Assembly: GCA_021740645.1 (NCBI GenBank)
Contig: JAIOZL010000005.1
Coordinates: 151,589-215,588, forward strand
Reading direction: 5' to 3'
DNA: 64,000 bases
Origin: Bacteroidales bacterium
GTDB taxonomy: Bacteria; Bacteroidota; Bacteroidia; Bacteroidales; JAADJA01
Position numbers and translations under genes: made by a program. The notes under the pieces are model-generated. The model was not told where the DNA came from. It worked only from the letters and a program-made list of their open reading frames with translations, and did not search any database. Positions within the stretch are counted from its first letter, which is position 1, and each line of letters begins with the position of its first letter. Shown here piece by piece: positions 61,387 through 64,000 of this stretch.

Positions 61387-63243
61387 ATGCGTTATTTCAT
61401 TACCATCTATATGACATTCTTGCTGACTGTCATTTCATTTTCGCAATCAAGGGTTACTCCACCCGCAAATATCCTTCATCGAAGCAAACCTTATGTATTA
61501 AAACATGAACGATTTAAAACCCACCAAAATGAAATAATTCCTGAAAAATTTCCTTCAAACTTTACCGTTGAAGAGGAGATTGTTGGCCTTACCTGGTACG
61601 ACCTGCAATCGCAGGGAAGTATATCCACCAGGATAGTAAACTATGAGGACCAGACAAAAGGAATCATTTTTACCAGAGGGATGGAACCCATGAATTTTCT
61701 GGATAGAGGGACCGGTTATAACTATTTTAATGGCACGGAATGGCATGCCTTGCCCGATTCTTCAATTGAATCGCAAAAATGCGGTTGGCCCGCCTATCAG
61801 CAATGGGGTGAAAACGGGGAGATTGTGGTTGCCCACCTTGCTGGAGTATCCGATGATGGCTTATTAATTAATAAGCGCGAAAACCGCTTCCAGGGTGATT
61901 GGGAAGAATCCCTGTTCCAGGGACCAGAAGGGTATGAGACACTTTTGTACCCTCACCTGGCAACCGCCGGGACTGATCATACCACCATTCACCTTTTAGC
62001 CCAACTCGGAAATTTTATTATGCCCTATTGGGGAATTATGAACCCACCCCTGTATTCACGCTCCATCGATGGCGGAGTGACCTGGCAAGAGCAAAACACT
62101 TTATTGAATGGAATAGCCACCGGCCCATATGCAGAATTTAGTCTTGATCAGTTTAGCCTGATAGCTAAAGATAATTGTGTGGCCATTTTATTTGGAGACT
62201 TCTGGAACGATATGGTTTTATTTAAATCGATCGATGGGGGCGAAACCTGGGAACCTACCATTATTTGGGAACATCCTTACCCAAATATAAATATTGTCCC
62301 TACACCTACAGATTCATTTTATTGCGTAGACGGTTCCCATCATTTGTGTTTTGATGATAACGATAATGTACATGTTGTTTTTGGTATCAGCAGGGCTTAT
62401 TCAGATGGTGCTACTTTATCCTGGTTCCCGGCAGTGGATGGGGTAGGCTACTGGAACGAAAGCAGGCCGGTTTTTTCCAATAACATCAACGCCCTGAATC
62501 CTTATGGGCATCCTGATTCTGAACTAGAGGAGAATTACAGCTTAATCGGTTGGTCACAGGATATAAATAACAATGGTACACTTGATATACTTGATGATTG
62601 GGGATTATACTACCTGGGATTTTCGAGTATGCCCCAAATTTGTTTCAGCGAATTTTATGGCCTTGTTGTCATCTATTCATCTGTAACTGAAGTTTATGAC
62701 AATGGATTGCAAAATTATAGGCATTTGTGGGCCCGTGCATCAATCAATGAGGGGAATAATTGGGGACCGTTTTATGACCTTAACGGAGGTTTGGTGGGTG
62801 TTTTTGATGAAAATGTTTTTCCTTCTGTAGCTCAGCAGGTCGACGAGTCAATCCATATTGTGTTCCAGCATGATAATGAACCGGGAATGGCAGTTAGTGG
62901 AGACCTGGACCCTTATGGGGAAAACCGTATCAACTATATGAACATTCCATTTTATGTAGGTGTGAAGGAAACCCCTTATCAGGATTCTTTTATTGAAGTT
63001 CGAAATATGCCAAACCCTTTTACCGGTAAAACCCACATTTTTTGTGAGCTTAAAGAAGTCGCAAGCCTTAGCCTGGAGATTTGTGATATTTCTGGTATAA
63101 GAGTTTATACTTTTAAAAAGGGACAAGTTGGACCTGGTACTCATTGTTTTGAAATTGATGGTAATAAGCTAAACCAGGGATTTTATTTTTATACAGTAAG
63201 AGCTGGTAATAAAAAAGTATCTGGCAAGATGATTAAACGATAA
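61387..63243 (+). CDS. T9SS-exported sialidase-like-fold protein, 618 aa (paralogue B)
   Basis: Signal peptide MRYFITIYMTFLLTVISFSQ. Shares with the gene at 31069 long nearly collinear blocks: GTGYNYFNG-W, GWPAY---GENGE, DGSHHL, INALNPYGHPDSEL, LIGWSQDIN-NGTLDILDD, VYDNGLQNYRH. Asp-box-like SRSIDGGVTWQ and KSIDGGETWE. The C-terminus (MPNPFTGKTHIFCEL ... GFYFYTVRAGNKKVSGKMIKR) is a type A T9SS sorting domain. Secreted or surface-attached; no catalytic triad identified. Full promoter upstream. Confidence 0.86.
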   Translation: MRYFITIYMTFLLTVISFSQSRVTPPANILHRSKPYVLKHERFKTHQNEIIPEKFPSNFTVEEEIVGLTWYDLQSQGSISTRIVNYEDQTKGIIFTRGMEPMNFLDRGTGYNYFNGTEWHALPDSSIESQKCGWPAYQQWGENGEIVVAHLAGVSDDGLLINKRENRFQGDWEESLFQGPEGYETLLYPHLATAGTDHTTIHLLAQLGNFIMPYWGIMNPPLYSRSIDGGVTWQEQNTLLNGIATGPYAEFSLDQFSLIAKDNCVAILFGDFWNDMVLFKSIDGGETWEPTIIWEHPYPNINIVPTPTDSFYCVDGSHHLCFDDNDNVHVVFGISRAYSDGATLSWFPAVDGVGYWNESRPVFSNNINALNPYGHPDSELEENYSLIGWSQDINNNGTLDILDDWGLYYLGFSSMPQICFSEFYGLVVIYSSVTEVYDNGLQNYRHLWARASINEGNNWGPFYDLNGGLVGVFDENVFPSVAQQVDESIHIVFQHDNEPGMAVSGDLDPYGENRINYMNIPFYVGVKETPYQDSFIEVRNMPNPFTGKTHIFCELKEVASLSLEICDISGIRVYTFKKGQVGPGTHCFEIDGNKLNQGFYFYTVRAGNKKVSGKMIKR

Positions 63244-63318
63244 ATTCAATCCAAATCTTAATCATACATCTAAGTCTTTTAAAATAAAATTACAGGCCTC
63301 TTAAGATTCACGGATCTT

Positions 63319-63847
63319 ACTCCCTCTCCTCTAAGGAGAGGGTTGGGGTGAGGTGTTATTTAAATTCTGACTTAAAAGATTAAAGTAAAATACAATTACT
63401 AAAATAAATACCCTCTCTGTCCTGCGGACATCTCTCCCAGGGGGAGAGAATTCAAAAAGTATAAGTTATGTGTAGTCAGTTAACTCCCTCTCCTCTCAGT
63501 AGAGGGCTGGGGTGAGGTGTTAATTAAATCCCGATGTGCAAGATTTAAAACAAATTGTTTTGTAATACTAAACAGCCTCTCTGTCCTACGGACATCTCTC
63601 CCAGAGGGAGAGAATATTGAAGCATATAAGTTGGGTGTAGCAATATACTCCCTCTCCTCTCAGGAGAGGGCTGGGGTGAGGTGTTATTTAAATTCTGACT
63701 TAAAAGATTAAAGTAAAATACAATTACTAAAATAAACACCCTCTCTGTCCTGCGGACATCTCTCCCAGGGGGAGAGAATTTAAAAAGTATAAGTTATGTG
63801 TAGCCAGTTAACTCCCTCTCCTCTAAGGAGAGGGCTGGGGTGAGGTA
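63319..63847. repeat. Palindromic tandem repeat array, 164-bp period, 3.2 copies
   Basis: Units begin at 63319, 63483, 63647 and 63811, exactly 164 bp apart; the fourth is cut short after about 37 bp. Each full unit has block A (CCCTCTCCtctaaGGAGAGGG followed by a TGGGGTGAGGTGTTA tail) and block B (CCTCTCTGTCC-GGACA then TCTCTCCC-ag-GGGAGAGA), both imperfect palindromes, joined by AT-rich linkers. Units 1 and 3 differ at only 5 positions, whereas unit 2 keeps the blocks but has a different linker of the same length. The intervals 63244-63318 and the linkers carry no supported gene. Confidence 0.9.
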
Positions 63848-63850
63848 ATA

Positions 63851-64000
63851 TTATAAAAAGCTTTGTTTGATTTCCTCTAACACCCCATCAATATGATTAT
63901 AAACCTCCTGATTTGTAAATCGTATTATTCTAAACCCTTGTTCTATCATAAACTTATCCCTATCTTCATCATAAAGAATACTTCCAACATTATTATGGCT
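63851..64000 (-). CDS. DUF559 endonuclease-like protein, C-terminal 49 residues
   Basis: Runs off the window edge. The visible end reads GSILYDEDRDKFMIEQGFRIIRFTNQEVYNHIDGVLEEI and stops with TAA at 63853. The YDE-RD-F----GFRIIRFTN-EV pattern is that of DUF559, a small Vsr-like endonuclease-fold family. The stop codon is 4-5 bp from the truncated repeat block A, so the gene and the array are physically joined. Function of DUF559 proteins is not established. Confidence 0.8.
   Translation of the reverse strand, partial: SHNNVGSILYDEDRDKFMIEQGFRIIRFTNQEVYNHIDGVLEEIKQSFL

Noticed and set aside
63517..63739. Two overlapping small ORFs (64 aa each strand)
   Set aside because: They lie in the repeat array and translate the repeat blocks; no start context and no protein features.
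63319..63847. CRISPR array
   Set aside because: The conserved blocks are longer and palindromic, the spacing is 164 bp, and units 1 and 3 share the same linker, so there are no unique spacers and no cas genes.

Overview
The window is a gene-dense, AT-rich chromosomal stretch from a member of the phylum Bacteroidota, probably class Bacteroidia. The evidence is a SusC/SusD pair, type IX secretion (T9SS) C-terminal sorting domains, tandem DUF4249 lipoproteins, PorT-like barrels, a DUF2723 protein, and repeated TAnnTTTG promoter -7 boxes, three of them with a TTG about 19-20 nt upstream. Genus cannot be read from the sequence. I see no prophage, insertion sequence or CRISPR array.

Layout. 1-3431 (minus): four exported proteins, namely a leucine-rich-repeat protein cut by the window edge, two proteins of unknown function and a coiled-coil lipoprotein. 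3548-4573: an Elp3-like radical SAM protein. 4680-14244 (plus): the most unusual region, a co-directional run of eight exported proteins. It contains LPP20/FlgT-like proteins, a coiled-coil/transglutaminase/beta-propeller fusion, a fibronectin-like lipoprotein, a DUF5683-like membrane protein, a secreted caspase-fold peptidase, a DUF4384-like protein and a YfaP/DUF2135-like protein. Two paralogous outer-membrane barrels follow (14487-16396). 16400-16700 holds tRNA-Gln, a duplicated tRNA 3' fragment and nested palindromes.

16924-30853 is mostly housekeeping: a DUF2723 membrane protein, lgt, a MurG-like glycosyltransferase, dprA, a PrsW-like protein, DAHP synthase/chorismate mutase, asnS, rpoN, a PAP2-like membrane protein, a PorT-like barrel and corA. 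31069-34029: a large T9SS cargo protein and a PorT-like barrel. 34116-43563 (minus): an uptake or surface operon made of an orphan protein, a TonB receptor, three tandem DUF4249 lipoproteins and an MG2/plug-domain protein. 43705-48438: a SusC/SusD pair without visible carbohydrate-active enzymes.

48737-61182: an ammonia-lyase with two small membrane proteins, thioredoxin, a DUF4143 ATPase, hisS, WbuC cupin, ogt, DUF4870, two GT4 glycosyltransferases coupled to an LptF/LptG-type permease, and an acetyltransferase. 61387-63243 is a second copy of the T9SS cargo family. The window closes with a 164-bp-period palindromic repeat array (63319-63847) abutting a DUF559 endonuclease-like gene that runs off the edge.

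Functional themes are envelope biogenesis (lgt, LptF/G, glycosyltransferases), surface export and uptake (T9SS cargo, SusCD, TonB/DUF4249), and a secreted-caspase module whose role is not established. Several likely start codons differ from the longest open frame because that frame begins at TTG. For lgt, asserting the later ATG is supported by a complete promoter overlapping the upstream TTG. Gene functions are assigned by recognising motifs by eye; no database search was run.
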